Of a stretch of DNA of 54,460 nt, positions 36,478 to 46,045 are shown piece after piece. The notes under the pieces are model-generated. The model was not told where the DNA came from. It saw only the letters and a program-made list of their open reading frames with translations, and searched no databases. The stretch lies in the NCBI RefSeq assembly GCF_001672975.1, contig NZ_LZKU01000191.1:1-54460 (forward strand), in the 5' to 3' direction. This stretch comes from Mycobacterium sp. 1465703.0. GTDB taxonomy: Bacteria > Actinomycetota > Actinomycetes > Mycobacteriales > Mycobacteriaceae. A program made the translations under genes and the position numbers. Position 1 is the first letter of the stretch; the number at the start of each line of letters is the position of its first letter.

Positions 36478-37929
36478 TTGCCAGCCACGTCGATCAGCCT
36501 GAAACAGCAGATGCTGCGCCGGCGGCCCGTGGTGGGCGCGCACGTTGCACAGGGGGCCGCTGACCACCTCAAGCGCGGTATCGGAACCTTTCAGCTGACC
36601 ATGTTCGGCGTCGGCTCCACGATCGGCACTGGCATCTTCTTCGTCATGTCTCAGGCCGTTCCCGAGGCCGGCCCGGCAGTGATCGTCTCCTTCCTCCTCG
36701 CAGGCGTCGCCGCCGGTCTCGCGGCCGTCTGCTACGCCGAATTGGCCTCGGCGGTACCCGTTTCCGGTTCGTCGTATTCCTACGCCTACACCACGCTCGG
36801 TGAGGTCGTGGCCGTGGGAGTGGCCGCCTGCCTGCTACTGGAATACGGGGTGGCGACCGCCGCGGTGGCGGTCAGCTGGAGCGGTTACCTGAACAAGCTG
36901 CTGAGCAATGTCGTGGGATTTCAACTGCCGCATGCCTTGTCGGCCGCGCCGTGGGACCAACAACCCGGCTATGTCAACGTGCCGGCAATCCTGTTGATCA
37001 CGATGTGCGCGTTGTTGCTCATCCGCGGCACCAGCGAATCGGCCAAGGTCAACGCGATCATGGTGATGATCAAACTGGGCGTGCTCGTCGTATTCGTCAT
37101 CGTCGCCTTCACGGCGTTCGACGTGAACCAGCTTCATAATTTTGCGCCGTTCGGTGTTGCGGGTATCGGTTCGGCGGCCGGCACCATTTTCTTCTCCTAC
37201 ATCGGCCTCGATGCCGTCTCCACCGCGGGCGACGAGGTGAAGAATCCGCAGCGGACCATGCCGCGCGCACTGGTCGGCGCGCTGCTGACCGTCACCGGCG
37301 TCTACGTCTTCGTCGCGCTGGCCGCGTTGGGCACCCAGCCCTGGCAGAACTTCGCCGGTCAGCAGGAAGCCGGGCTCGCCACGATTCTCGACAACGTCAC
37401 GCACGGCGGCTGGGCCAGCACGATTCTGGCTGCCGGAGCGGTTATTTCGATCTTCAGCGTCACACTGGTCACCCTGTACGGCCTGACCCGGATCCTGTTC
37501 TCGATGGGCCGAGATGGACTGCTGCCCGCGAGGTTCGCGACGGTCAACCCACGCACCATGACCCCGGTGAACAACACGGTGATCGTCGCGGTCGTGGCCT
37601 CGTCATTGGCCGCCTTCATCCCGCTGCAAAAGCTGGCGGACATGGTGTCGATCGGCACGCTCACCGCGTTCGTGGTCGTCTCCGTCGGGGTGATCGTCCT
37701 ACGGGTGCGTGAGCCCGACCTGCCACGGGGATTCAAGGTTCCGGGTTATCCCGTCACGCCGATCCTTTCGGTGGCGGCCTGCGGGTACATCCTGGCCAGC
37801 TTGCACTGGTACACCTGGATCGCGTTCGGCGGTTGGGTGTTGGTGGCGCTGATTTTCTATTTCGTCTGGGGTCGCCACCACAGCGCACTCAACGCCGAGA
37901 CGGTCGAACGGTCGAGCGACGCTCAGTGA
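36478..37929 (+). CDS. rocE: Amino acid permease RocE (APC family)
   Basis: I chose TTG 36478 because AGGAGG lies five bases upstream; the product is 483 residues. It has twelve predicted membrane spans and APC-family marks: LKRGIGTFQLTMFGVGSTIGTGIFFVMSQ near the N-terminus, GYAELASAVPVSGSSYSYAYTTLGE-like sequence and FSYIGLDAVSTAGDEVKNPQRTMPRAL. Cationic amino acid transporters share these. Position behind the guanidino hydrolase and RocD indicates uptake of arginine or ornithine. The gene ends 7 bases before the convergent uspC stop. Confidence 0.92.
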   Translation: MPATSISLKQQMLRRRPVVGAHVAQGAADHLKRGIGTFQLTMFGVGSTIGTGIFFVMSQAVPEAGPAVIVSFLLAGVAAGLAAVCYAELASAVPVSGSSYSYAYTTLGEVVAVGVAACLLLEYGVATAAVAVSWSGYLNKLLSNVVGFQLPHALSAAPWDQQPGYVNVPAILLITMCALLLIRGTSESAKVNAIMVMIKLGVLVVFVIVAFTAFDVNQLHNFAPFGVAGIGSAAGTIFFSYIGLDAVSTAGDEVKNPQRTMPRALVGALLTVTGVYVFVALAALGTQPWQNFAGQQEAGLATILDNVTHGGWASTILAAGAVISIFSVTLVTLYGLTRILFSMGRDGLLPARFATVNPRTMTPVNNTVIVAVVASSLAAFIPLQKLADMVSIGTLTAFVVVSVGVIVLRVREPDLPRGFKVPGYPVTPILSVAACGYILASLHWYTWIAFGGWVLVALIFYFVWGRHHSALNAETVERSSDAQ

Positions 37930-37936
37930 CGATGTC

Positions 37937-39277
37937 TCATTGGCGTGCGGCGGCGGCGTTGGCCGCGGTTTGAGCCTGCTGCAACGTCGCTGCGACATCG
38001 CCGCGGCCTAAGAACATCTCGTCGAAGTACGGCCTCAGGGCGTCGTTGCCGGCGGCAAAGCCGGCCCCACCGGGTGCCGCGATGCGCGGACCGTTCAGCA
38101 CGGCGAAGAAGGGGGTGACATCGACCACCCTGGTGGCCCAGTACCGGAAGTACACCGGTTGGGCAGACGACACGGCGGGGATGGCCGCACCGTAGCGGCC
38201 CAGGTATTCGTTGCCCTGCTTGCTGCCCATCCAGGCCAGAACCTGGCGCACCGCGTCGGGATGCCTCGTCGCCGCATTGCCTGCGGCGGCAATGCCGTTG
38301 GTGACGCTGACCCGCCCGGCCGGCCCGGTGGGCATCATCGCCACGCCCCAGTGGAATCGGGCATCGTTAGCGACCGGCGCCAGGTTGTAGGTGCCGGACT
38401 GGAAGAGCGCCATCCGGCCGGCCAGGAATTGGTTGCGAGAAAAGTCGCCGTTGTCGTTGGTATCTGCGGCGGGCGGCGCGACGTGGTCGCGGTTGATCAG
38501 GTCGACTAGATACCGGAAGGCCGTCACGGACGCCGGGTTGTCGAACGCGAACTTGTCACCGTGTTGGAACACGCCGCCGGCCGAGCCGATGTAGTTCAGG
38601 TAGATGCCCTGCGGGTCATTGGCCGCGTTGTACGCCCACTGCCGCACCCGTCGCGGGTCGAAAACCGCAGTGCCGGCGCGGTTTCCATCGGCATCGACGG
38701 TGAGCCGGCCCAGCAGGGGACGCAAAGTGTCGTCGCCGTCGGGGCTCCACCGCAGGTCATTCAGCTGGGCCGGATCGATGCCCGCGGCGGCGAGAAGATC
38801 CGCGTTGTAGTACAACGCGATTCCCGCATCGGTCAGCTGCGGTACACCCCACAGCGTGCCGTTGCGGGTGAACTGCTCGACCACCGGCTGCTCCCAATCC
38901 GACGCGGCCTTAGGCCCAAGCACCTCGCCGATGTCCAGAAGCCGGCCGCTGTCGGCGTAGGCCGCGAGGTAGGCGTTGGACAACCAGAAGATGTCGTCGG
39001 CGCTGCCGCCGGCCACATCGGTGCGCAGGGTGCTGAAGTAGGTCGAATACGACACCAAGTTGAGGTGCACGTCAATATCGGGATGTGTGCGGGTGAAGGC
39101 CTCGAATGATTGGCGATAGGCGGCGCCGATCTGATCGCCCCAGATTCGCACCGTGACGACGGTCTGGCCGCCATGGGGCTCGCCGGAGTAATCGAGCAGC
39201 ACCGCCATCGCGGCCAGCAGGACCGCTACCACCGCAACCGATCCCGCGGCCAGCGTGGAAAAGCGAAGCCGTCTCAC
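37937..39277 (-). CDS. uspC: Sugar-binding protein UspC
   Basis: The 446-residue extracellular solute-binding protein starts at GTG 39277, overlapping the uspB stop as GTGA. The N-terminus (LRFSTLAAGSVAVVAVLLAAMAVLLDYSG) is a membrane anchor with no lipobox cysteine. The body is a family 1 binding protein: VTVRIWGDQIGAAYRQSFEAFTRTHPDIDVHLNLV, SADDIFWLSNAYLAAYADSG, GVPQLTDAGIALYYNADLL, FLAGRMALFQSGTYNLAP. In M. tuberculosis UspC binds amino sugars. It delivers substrate to UspA/UspB; no ATPase gene is present here, so the ATPase must be shared from elsewhere. Confidence 0.92.
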   Translation of the reverse strand: MRRLRFSTLAAGSVAVVAVLLAAMAVLLDYSGEPHGGQTVVTVRIWGDQIGAAYRQSFEAFTRTHPDIDVHLNLVSYSTYFSTLRTDVAGGSADDIFWLSNAYLAAYADSGRLLDIGEVLGPKAASDWEQPVVEQFTRNGTLWGVPQLTDAGIALYYNADLLAAAGIDPAQLNDLRWSPDGDDTLRPLLGRLTVDADGNRAGTAVFDPRRVRQWAYNAANDPQGIYLNYIGSAGGVFQHGDKFAFDNPASVTAFRYLVDLINRDHVAPPAADTNDNGDFSRNQFLAGRMALFQSGTYNLAPVANDARFHWGVAMMPTGPAGRVSVTNGIAAAGNAATRHPDAVRQVLAWMGSKQGNEYLGRYGAAIPAVSSAQPVYFRYWATRVVDVTPFFAVLNGPRIAAPGGAGFAAGNDALRPYFDEMFLGRGDVAATLQQAQTAANAAAARQ

Positions 39278-40098
39278 TTGAGTCCCGAGACGACGATCGA
39301 CGCGACGATGTGGCGCTGGAAGACCACGAACAGCGCGATCAGCGGGGCGATCGCGATTGTGGTCGCCGCCATCACCAACGTCCACTGCGAGTTGAACCGC
39401 GACTGCAGATCAGCGGTCGCGACGGTGAGCACCCGCCACTTGTGTCCGCTGGTAATCACCAACGGCCACATGAAGTTGTTCCACTGCGAGACGACCGTGA
39501 TCAACGCCAGCGCCGCCAAAACCGGTCGGCTGGACGGGATCACCACGTGGACGATCACGTCCAGGGTGTTGGCCCCGTCCAGACGTGCGGCGTTGATCAA
39601 GTCATTCGGAACGATCCGGAAGTGCTCGCGCAGCAAGAAGATCGCGTACGGCGAGCCGAACATGAACGGCAGCACCAACGCCCAGAACGTGTTGCGCAAT
39701 CCGAGCTGGGCCATCATGAGGTACAGCGGCACCACCGTGACCGTCCCGGGCACCATCAACGTCGCGATGTAGACCCAGAACAACGCATCACGTCCGGGAA
39801 ACTGCAGGCGCGCAAACGCGTATCCGGCAAGAACGGAAAAGGTCAACTGGCCCACCAAAATTACCGCGGTCATCAATGCGGTCACCGCCGCCGCGCGGAC
39901 GAACCCCGCTCCGGCCAGATTGGCGAAGTTGCACAGCGTGGGCGGGCGCGGCAGCTGCAGCGGGGTGCCCGTGACGAACTGGTGTGCCGAGGTGAACGCC
40001 GTCATCAGGCCAAGCGCGAACGGCGCCAACGTGATCAACGCGCCCAGCGAAAGCCCGGCGTAGATCACCACGTTGCCGGTTCGACTAGGTGAGGTCAT
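39274..40098 (-). CDS. uspB: Sugar ABC permease UspB
   Basis: ATG 40098 gives 274 residues, equal to Rv2317 as I recall, and overlaps the uspA stop by 14 bases. It is a MalG-type permease with six spans. The coupling motif is INAARLDGANTLDVIVHVVIPSSRPVLAALAL, the EAA-loop version of this family. Other blocks: FAFARLQFPGRDALFWVYIATLMVPGTVTVVPLYLMM-like sequence and SQWNNFMWPLVITSG. It forms the membrane channel with UspA. Confidence 0.92.
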   Translation of the reverse strand: MTSPSRTGNVVIYAGLSLGALITLAPFALGLMTAFTSAHQFVTGTPLQLPRPPTLCNFANLAGAGFVRAAAVTALMTAVILVGQLTFSVLAGYAFARLQFPGRDALFWVYIATLMVPGTVTVVPLYLMMAQLGLRNTFWALVLPFMFGSPYAIFLLREHFRIVPNDLINAARLDGANTLDVIVHVVIPSSRPVLAALALITVVSQWNNFMWPLVITSGHKWRVLTVATADLQSRFNSQWTLVMAATTIAIAPLIALFVVFQRHIVASIVVSGLK

Positions 40099-40969
40099 AG
40101 CTGATCCGTCGCCGAAAATACAGATGCTGAACCAGCGTGACACCGATCAGGATCACGAACAGCACCACCGCCATGACCGACGCGCGGCCGATCGCCGCCG
40201 AGCCGAACGCTTCGGCGTAAATGCGATGCGCCACCAGGTCGGTGCTGCCGGCCGGACCGCCACCGGTCAGTGCGTACACCATGTCGAAAACCTGTGCCGT
40301 GCTGACGATCCCGGTCACCAACACAAAGAACGTCGTCGGCCGCAACATGGGGATAGTGATGCGCCAGAACCGCTGCCATGCGGTGGCGCCGTCGGTGCGC
40401 GCGGCGGCGTGGACGTCGTCGGGAATGGCCAGCAGGCCCGCCAGAAACGACAACGAGACGTATCCGACGTTGGTCCAGACCACGACGGCCGAAACCAGCG
40501 GCAGCGCAAAGCTGGGATCCGACAGCCATTCGATACTGTGTCCCAAGACGGTGCTCACGGCGCCATCAGTGGGAGCCAGGATCCAGCGCCACAGCACCGC
40601 GATGGCCAGCGGAGCGCAAATCCAGGGCAGCACATACAGGGTGCGAAACAGACCGGTACCGCGAAGCTGGCGGGCCAGCATGGTCGCGGCCAGCAATCCC
40701 AGTGCGGTCTGCGCCGGTACTACGATCGCCACGAAGATGGCGGTGACGATCAGCGAGTTGCCAAACCCCGCGTCGGTCAGCACCGAGCGCCAGTTGGACA
40801 GGCCGACAAAGCGCAGCGGGCCGAGCAGATCCCACCGGCACAGGCTCAGCCAGAGCACCACCAGGATGGGCAACAGCAGAAAGGCGACCACGCCGAACAG
40901 ACTGGGCGCCAGCAGCGCATAGCCCAGCGCGGTGGGGCGAGGTTGTCTCCCCGGTACCGCACTGGCCAT
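40085..40969 (-). CDS. uspA: Sugar ABC permease UspA
   Basis: The 294-residue MalF-type permease starts at ATG 40969. Spans include GYALLAPSLFGVVAFLLLPILVVLWLSL and LIVTAIFVAIVVPAQTALGLLAATML; the coupling loop is VHAAARTDGATAWQRFWRITIPMLRP. The gene order A-B-C and overlaps match Rv2316-Rv2318. It is divergent from tldD with 58 bases between them, which must hold both promoters. Confidence 0.92.
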   Translation of the reverse strand: MASAVPGRQPRPTALGYALLAPSLFGVVAFLLLPILVVLWLSLCRWDLLGPLRFVGLSNWRSVLTDAGFGNSLIVTAIFVAIVVPAQTALGLLAATMLARQLRGTGLFRTLYVLPWICAPLAIAVLWRWILAPTDGAVSTVLGHSIEWLSDPSFALPLVSAVVVWTNVGYVSLSFLAGLLAIPDDVHAAARTDGATAWQRFWRITIPMLRPTTFFVLVTGIVSTAQVFDMVYALTGGGPAGSTDLVAHRIYAEAFGSAAIGRASVMAVVLFVILIGVTLVQHLYFRRRISYDLT

Positions 40970-41027
40970 GGGGTAATTAAAGCGGGCGCCGCCGGGGTTT
41001 GGGGCGAGCGGCCGTTACGGTGGAACC

Positions 41028-42545
41028 GTGACAGTGAACCGGGGGATCGATGCCGACTTCCTGGACCTGCCCCGCCACGACCTGGCGGAGGCCGCGCTAT
41101 CGGCGGCCAAGGCGGCTGGGGCGACGCACGCCGACCTGCGGGTTCATCGCATCATCACCGAGATCATCCAGCTGCGCGACGGCGAGCTGGAGACCGCGGT
41201 GATCAACCGTGAGGTCGGCTTGGCCGTGCGAGTGATCGTCGACGGCACCTGGGGATTCGCCTCGCATTCGGAGCTGGTGCCGTCGGTGGCCGCCGAGACC
41301 GCACGGCGCGCCGTGCACGTCGCCACCACGCTGGCCACGCTGAGCAGCGAGCGCATCGAGTTGGCGCCCGAGCCGGTCTATGCGGACGGGGCCTGGGTGT
41401 CGAACTACCGGATCGACCCGTTCGACATCTCGACCACCGACAAGATCGCCGTCCTGGAGGACTACTCCGGGCGGCTGCTCAGTGCCGATGGCATCAACCA
41501 CGTGTCGGCCGTGCTGACCGCCGTCAAGGAGCAGACGTTCTACGCCGACACCTTCGGATCCTCGATCACCCAGCAGCGGGTGCGGGTGCTGCCCTCGCTG
41601 GAGGCGGTGACCGTCGACCCCACGGCCGGCAGCTTCGATTCGATGCGGACGCTGGCATCGCCGATGGGGCGCGGCTGGGAAGCCCTGGCCGGTGACGAGG
41701 TGTGGAACTGGACCGAGGAGCTGGCCCAGCTGCCGGCATTGCTGGCCGAGAAGGTCAAAGCGCCCACTGTTGTCCCGGGGCGCAAAGACCTGGTGATCGA
41801 CCCGACCAACCTGTGGCTGACGATCCATGAATCAATCGGGCACGCAACCGAATACGACCGCGCTATCGGCTATGAGGCCGCCTACGCCGGAACGTCGTTC
41901 GCCACGCCGGACAAGCTGGGCACCATGCGGTATGGGTCGCCGCTGATGAACGTAACCGCCGACCGCACCGTCGAATTCGGTTTGGCCACTATCGGTTACG
42001 ACGATGAAGGAGTAGCCGCGCAAAGCTGGGATCTGGTGCGCGACGGAATATTCACCGGCTACCAGCTCGACCGGGTTTTCGCGAAACGACTGGGGCAGCC
42101 ACGCTCCAACGGCTGCTCGTATGCCGACTCGCCGCATCATGTGCCGATCCAGCGCATGGCCAATGTGTCGCTGCAGCCGGCGCCGGACGACATCAGTACC
42201 GACGACCTGATCGGGCGGGTTGAGGACGGCATCTACATCGTCGGCGACAAATCCTGGTCAATCGACATGCAGCGGTACAACTTCCAGTTCACCGGTCAGC
42301 GGTTCTTCCGGATTCGCGACGGCCGCTTGGCCGGCCAGTTGCGCGATGTCGCCTATCAGGCCACCACGACCGAGTTCTGGAATTCGATGGAAGCCGTGGG
42401 GGGCCCGTCGACGTGGTGGCTGGGCGGGGCGTTCAACTGCGGCAAGGCCCAGCCCGGCCAGATCGCGGCGGTCAGCCACGGCTGTCCGTCGGCGTTGTTC
42501 CGCGGCGTCAACGTGCTCAACACTCGCACCGAGGGCGGCCGATGA
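41028..42545 (+). CDS. tldD: TldD-family metalloprotease subunit (Rv2315c-like)
   Basis: The 505-residue product starts at GTG 41028. It carries the zinc motif HESIGHATE (HExxxH), the N-terminal half DLRVHRIITEIIQLRDGELETAVINREVGLAVRVIVDGTWGFAS and the C-terminal GQRFFRIRDGRLAGQLRDVAYQATTTEFWNSMEAVGGPSTWWLGGAFNCGKAQPGQ. TldD and TldE/PmbA form a heterodimeric protease that degrades unfolded peptides and, in some bacteria, matures ribosomal peptides such as microcin B17. Length equals Rv2315c as I recall. No RiPP precursor is evident nearby. Confidence 0.93.
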   Translation: MTVNRGIDADFLDLPRHDLAEAALSAAKAAGATHADLRVHRIITEIIQLRDGELETAVINREVGLAVRVIVDGTWGFASHSELVPSVAAETARRAVHVATTLATLSSERIELAPEPVYADGAWVSNYRIDPFDISTTDKIAVLEDYSGRLLSADGINHVSAVLTAVKEQTFYADTFGSSITQQRVRVLPSLEAVTVDPTAGSFDSMRTLASPMGRGWEALAGDEVWNWTEELAQLPALLAEKVKAPTVVPGRKDLVIDPTNLWLTIHESIGHATEYDRAIGYEAAYAGTSFATPDKLGTMRYGSPLMNVTADRTVEFGLATIGYDDEGVAAQSWDLVRDGIFTGYQLDRVFAKRLGQPRSNGCSYADSPHHVPIQRMANVSLQPAPDDISTDDLIGRVEDGIYIVGDKSWSIDMQRYNFQFTGQRFFRIRDGRLAGQLRDVAYQATTTEFWNSMEAVGGPSTWWLGGAFNCGKAQPGQIAAVSHGCPSALFRGVNVLNTRTEGGR

Positions 42546-42565
42546 TCCGCACAGTCAATGACGTT

Positions 42566-42596
42566 GCGGGGGTACCTCCCGCTTGCGGGGGAGAGC
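42566..42596 (+). repeat. GC hairpin element between tldD and pmbA
   Basis: GCGGG at 42566 and 42585 can each pair with CCCGC at 42578-42582, giving two mutually exclusive hairpins around TACCTCCCGCTTGCGGG, followed by GGAGAGCGG just before the pmbA start. I recall similar short sequences dispersed upstream of genes in mycobacterial genomes. Here it could modulate pmbA translation, since it contains the ribosome site. Confidence 0.45.
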
Positions 42597-42603
42597 GGCG
42601 CCG

Positions 42604-43977
42604 ATGATCACTGCGCAGCACGTCATCAACATCGTGCTCGACGAGGCGGCCAAGCTCGGGCGCGCCGACGAGACCATGGTGCTGGTCACCGACAAGGTCG
42701 AGGCGACCTTGCGGTGGGCGGGCAATTCGATGACCACCAACGGGGTTTCGGTGAGCCGCAGCGTGACCGTGATTTCGGTGGTGCGTCGGGGGTCCAGCGC
42801 GCGCATCGGCACCGTGGTGTCCTCCGAGGCGGATCCGCGGGTGCTCCCCGGGTTGGTGGCGGCGTCGCAGGAGGCGGCCAGCTCGGCGCCGGAGGCCGGC
42901 GATGCCGCGCCGCTGCTCGGCGATGTTGGGGTGCCTGCCGATTGGGACGCACCGGTGCCCGGCACCGGGCCGCTGATTTTCGCCGACGTGGCCGACTCCT
43001 TGAGCCGGGGCTTCCGTGGCGCAGACCGGCTCTATGGCTTTGCGCACCATAGTGTTTCGACGACGTTCTTGGCGTCGTCGACGGGATTGCGCCGACGTTT
43101 CACCCAGCCGACCGGTGCGGTGGAGATCAACGCCAAGCGCGACAATGCCAGCGCGTGGGCTGGTGTCGGAACGCCCGACTTCGTCGATGTGCCAACCGAT
43201 TCGCTGCTCGAGCAGCTGTCGACGCGGCTGGGCTGGGCGCAGCGCAGCGTCGAATTACCGGCCGGGCGCTACGAGACGATCATGCCGCCGTCCACGGTGG
43301 CCGACATGATGCTTTATCTGGGCTGGTCGTTGGCCGGGCGCGGTGCGCAGGAGGGTCGGACCGCGCTCTCAGCGCCCGGCGGTGGAACTCGGGTGGGGGA
43401 GCGGCTCACCGACCTGCCGCTGACGCTCTTCTCGGATCCGATGGCTCCGGGCCTGGCCTGTACGCCGTTTGTCGCGGTGAGCAGCTCGTCGGAAACGATC
43501 TCGGTGTTCGACAACGGCATGGAGATCAATCAGGTGGACTGGATCCGTGACGGGGTGATCAATGCGTTGGCCTATCCGCGCGCCACGGCCGCCAAATACG
43601 AGACCGACGTCGCCGTCGCCGCCGACAACCTGGTGATGACCGGCGGGTCGGGCAGTCAAGCCGACATGATTGCGGCCACCGAGCGTGGCCTGCTGCTGAC
43701 CACGCTGTGGTACATCCGCGAGGTGGATCCCACCACGCTTCTGCTCACCGGGCTGACCCGCGACGGCGTCTACCTCATCGAAAACGGCGAGGTCACCGCG
43801 GCGGTCAACAACTTCCGGTTCAATGAGAGCCCCTTGGACCTGCTGCGACGTGCCACCGAGGCCGGCGTCAGCGAAAAAACCCTGCCGCGGGAATGGTCGG
43901 ATTGGGCCACCCGTGAGGCGATGCCGTCGCTGCGGATACCGGACTTCCACATGTCGTCGGTGAGCCAGGCCCAATAG
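42604..43977 (+). CDS. pmbA: PmbA/TldE-family partner protein (Rv2314c-like)
   Basis: ATG 42604 gives 457 residues, the remembered length of Rv2314c; the frame opens slightly earlier at 42583. It shares the TldD fold but lacks the HExxxH motif, as TldE/PmbA proteins do. Blocks: [114 protein letters not shown]. It is the non-catalytic half of the heterodimer and is cotranscribed with tldD. Confidence 0.92.
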   Translation: MITAQHVINIVLDEAAKLGRADETMVLVTDKVEATLRWAGNSMTTNGVSVSRSVTVISVVRRGSSARIGTVVSSEADPRVLPGLVAASQEAASSAPEAGDAAPLLGDVGVPADWDAPVPGTGPLIFADVADSLSRGFRGADRLYGFAHHSVSTTFLASSTGLRRRFTQPTGAVEINAKRDNASAWAGVGTPDFVDVPTDSLLEQLSTRLGWAQRSVELPAGRYETIMPPSTVADMMLYLGWSLAGRGAQEGRTALSAPGGGTRVGERLTDLPLTLFSDPMAPGLACTPFVAVSSSSETISVFDNGMEINQVDWIRDGVINALAYPRATAAKYETDVAVAADNLVMTGGSGSQADMIAATERGLLLTTLWYIREVDPTTLLLTGLTRDGVYLIENGEVTAAVNNFRFNESPLDLLRRATEAGVSEKTLPREWSDWATREAMPSLRIPDFHMSSVSQAQ

Positions 43978-44017
43978 TTCATTGCCGCCGGGCAATGCGC
44001 GCTCTAGCGTGAGACGG

Positions 44018-44884
44018 ATGGCGGCTCCGGTTTCTGTTCGAGAAGACCAGCTCACCCGGCTGGTGTCGTTGTTTCCCGGGTCGCCCGATTCCGGTCGTTT
44101 CACGGCGCTGGTTCGGCGGGTGTGCGCGCAGACGTTGTCGTTGCCGCCGTTGCCCGCCTGTGTCGAGGTGGGCGGGCCGGAATCAGAAGTCGAGTCCGCC
44201 GTCGCCGAATTCGCCGAACAGTTCAGCGCGGACGTCTCGTCGATCACCGCCGAGCAGCGGTCGCGGTTGTGGAAGCAGCTTGGGGACCGCACTTTTGGCG
44301 TCGTCGTGCAGATCTACATCGCCGACTTCATTCCTCGGGTGCGTGCCGGGCTGGAAGCGCTCGGGGTCGGCGCCCAGTACCTCGGCTGGGTGACCGGTCC
44401 GATCACGTGGGATCACACCACCGATCCCTCGGATCTTGTATTCAATGACTTTTTAATCGCGGTGGCGCGAATGCGTGCGCTCGACCCGGTCACCTCCGAG
44501 CTGGTCCGGTTGCGTGGGGCCGCACAGCACAACTGCCGACTATGCAACTCACTCCGCGAGGGCGGTGCACTGGATGCCGGCGGCTCGGAATCGATGTACG
44601 CGGAGATTGAGCACTTCGAATCGTCGGGTTTGCTCGATGGCCGCGCAAAAGCAGCGCTTCGCTATGCCGATGCGTTAATTTGGACCCCTGCGCACCTCGC
44701 CGCCGACGATGTCGCCGAGGTGCGCTCTCGGTTCTCCGAGGCGGAATCCATCGAGCTCACCTTTGACATCATGCGTAATGCCAGCAATAAGGTCGCCGTG
44801 TCATTGGCCGCTGATGCCCCGCGGGTCGAGAACGGCACTGAGCGTTACCTGATTGACGCCGACGGCCAAACAATCTTTAACTGA
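44018..44884 (+). CDS. AhpD-like/carboxymuconolactone decarboxylase-fold protein (Rv2313c-like)
   Basis: The 288-residue product starts at ATG 44018; an earlier in-frame start at 43982 lies against the pmbA stop. It contains [28 protein letters not shown], which holds the CxxC of AhpD-type peroxidase adaptors, and a C-terminal [51 protein letters not shown] that fits the CMD helical repeat. The protein is twice the length of simple CMD domains. A thiol redox role is likely but the substrate is unknown. From memory it corresponds to Rv2313c and ends the syntenic block. Confidence 0.8.
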   Translation: MAAPVSVREDQLTRLVSLFPGSPDSGRFTALVRRVCAQTLSLPPLPACVEVGGPESEVESAVAEFAEQFSADVSSITAEQRSRLWKQLGDRTFGVVVQIYIADFIPRVRAGLEALGVGAQYLGWVTGPITWDHTTDPSDLVFNDFLIAVARMRALDPVTSELVRLRGAAQHNCRLCNSLREGGALDAGGSESMYAEIEHFESSGLLDGRAKAALRYADALIWTPAHLAADDVAEVRSRFSEAESIELTFDIMRNASNKVAVSLAADAPRVENGTERYLIDADGQTIFN

Positions 44885-44894
44885 CGTTCGCGGG

Positions 44895-44930
44895 AGACGA
44901 ATGCGGCAGCCAGTCGAGCCATATTCGTCT
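44895..44930 (+). terminator. Hairpin after the AhpD-like gene
   Basis: AGACGAAT at 44895-44902 pairs perfectly with ATTCGTCT at 44923-44930 around a 20-base loop, 10 bases after the stop codon. The position suits termination; there is no clear T-tract. Confidence 0.45.
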
Positions 44931-45045
44931 TCGCTGACGTTCGGCGCTAATTGCCCGCAACCATTCTGACGCGCGCTGGTTGGTGGCGCAGCCGCCTCGC
45001 GCTCAAGGCCGAAGGCACCAAATGTTAACCATTCGTACACGGGCA

Positions 45046-45063
45046 CGCAAACGCGCGTTTGCG
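45046..45063. promoter_or_regulatory. Perfect 18-bp palindrome upstream of the first DUF732 gene
   Basis: CGCAAACGCGCGTTTGCG reads the same on both strands. It lies about 225 bases before the start of the secreted protein gene. Its length and perfection suggest an operator or a cruciform-prone site; no matching regulator is adjacent. Confidence 0.4.
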
Positions 45064-45286
45064 CTGTGTGCGGAGGTCATTCGCTACTTTTAGCGCGTTC
45101 GCCGACACTGATACGACACGGAGACGTGACGGTAACGAGATGGCAGCGTGGCCCGAGTTGGGTGTCCATGGATCGTGCGCCATTTGGCCGCGGTTCGGGT
45201 GGCTTTCCCGGTCAGTTGTTTGCAGGATTTCAAGCTTGGGGTTGCGTCGGAAGCGAGTGCGTTCCCGCGCAGAGGGAGGTTCGGAA

Positions 45287-45709
45287 ATGACAACCACCCG
45301 TACACGCTCGCGTATGCGAGTGTCATCGGTCTGGGCTGCCGGCGTCGCGCTGGGCGCCTCGATGCTCGGCGGAGCTGTGCTGGCAGCGCCGCAAGCGTCG
45401 GCGACTTGCAACTTGACTCCCGCCGATGACCAATACATCCAACTGCTGGCGCAGAACAAGCTGGTTCACAACGCGGATTTCACTGACTGCCATGAGGCCG
45501 CCGAGGGGCGCTGGTTCGCGGACCAGGTTCGCGCCAACGCCAATCCGTTCGGTGAGGCCCAAGAGCTGATCAACATGATCACCAACACCACGCCGATGAC
45601 CCAGGCTCAGGCCGAGTGGGAGGTCGAGTCGGCGATCTACGTTTACGCGCCGGACATGATCCCCAAGATCAAGGATCAGGCCGCGAAAGCCAACTGGCCG
45701 ACCGCGTAG
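45287..45709 (+). CDS. Secreted DUF732-family protein 1
   Basis: ATG 45287 has GGGAGG ten bases upstream and gives 140 residues. A Sec signal (RVSSVWAAGVALGASMLGGAVLAAPQASA) is followed by a small helical domain with two cysteines (ATCNLTPADDQYIQLL and DFTDCHEAAEGRWFADQV), then AQELINMITNTTPMTQAQAEWEVESAIYVYAPDMIPKI. This pattern is the DUF732 family, small secreted actinobacterial proteins of unknown role. The cysteines likely form a disulfide. It is a tandem paralogue of the gene at 46046. Confidence 0.85.
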   Translation: MTTTRTRSRMRVSSVWAAGVALGASMLGGAVLAAPQASATCNLTPADDQYIQLLAQNKLVHNADFTDCHEAAEGRWFADQVRANANPFGEAQELINMITNTTPMTQAQAEWEVESAIYVYAPDMIPKIKDQAAKANWPTA

Positions 45710-46045
45710 CGAATCGCTGCCGCACAACGGGTTTCATATCTCGGGAACGGTCAGCGGCCGTAATGGCTGTGGCGTTCCGCTCTGCCGGACAGCTAACTGA
45801 AAATCAGTTAGCGCCCACCGATGAGGACGGCTCAACGAGAAGCACAATGGTTGCTCTCGTGTAGGCGGAACTGGGACGCCTTAGTTATCATTTTCGACCT
45901 GAAGAGTTTCTCGCACAGTAATTTTAGCTAATCGCTGTTCACGCGTTGTTTGTACGACGTGTCGTTTGCCGCGCTTGTCGCTGGTGGTACCCAATCTTCA
46001 TCGCCAAAGAAGAAGTAGCAAATTCCACGATAGGGGTCTGGAAAC
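45710..46045. other. 336-bp spacer between the two DUF732 genes
   Basis: No gene is present. It has the perfect hairpin at 45792-45812 (listed separately) and is less GC-rich than its surroundings. It presumably contains the promoter of the second gene. Confidence 0.5.
45792..45812 (+). terminator. Perfect 9-bp hairpin with AAA loop
   Basis: GCTAACTGA at 45792-45800 pairs with TCAGTTAGC at 45804-45812 around AAA. It lies 82 bases after the first DUF732 gene. It is either a terminator or, given its symmetry, a protein-binding site for the second gene. Confidence 0.5.

Larger units (their letters stand above)
44885..45286. other. 402-bp gene-free region upstream of the DUF732 pair
   Basis: There is no convincing gene; a frame entering the first DUF732 gene from 45059 is open but not protein-like. 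It contains the hairpin at 44895-44930 and the perfect 18-bp palindrome at 45046-45063, both listed separately, and CTGACGTTCG twice (44881 and 44934). Confidence 0.5.
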
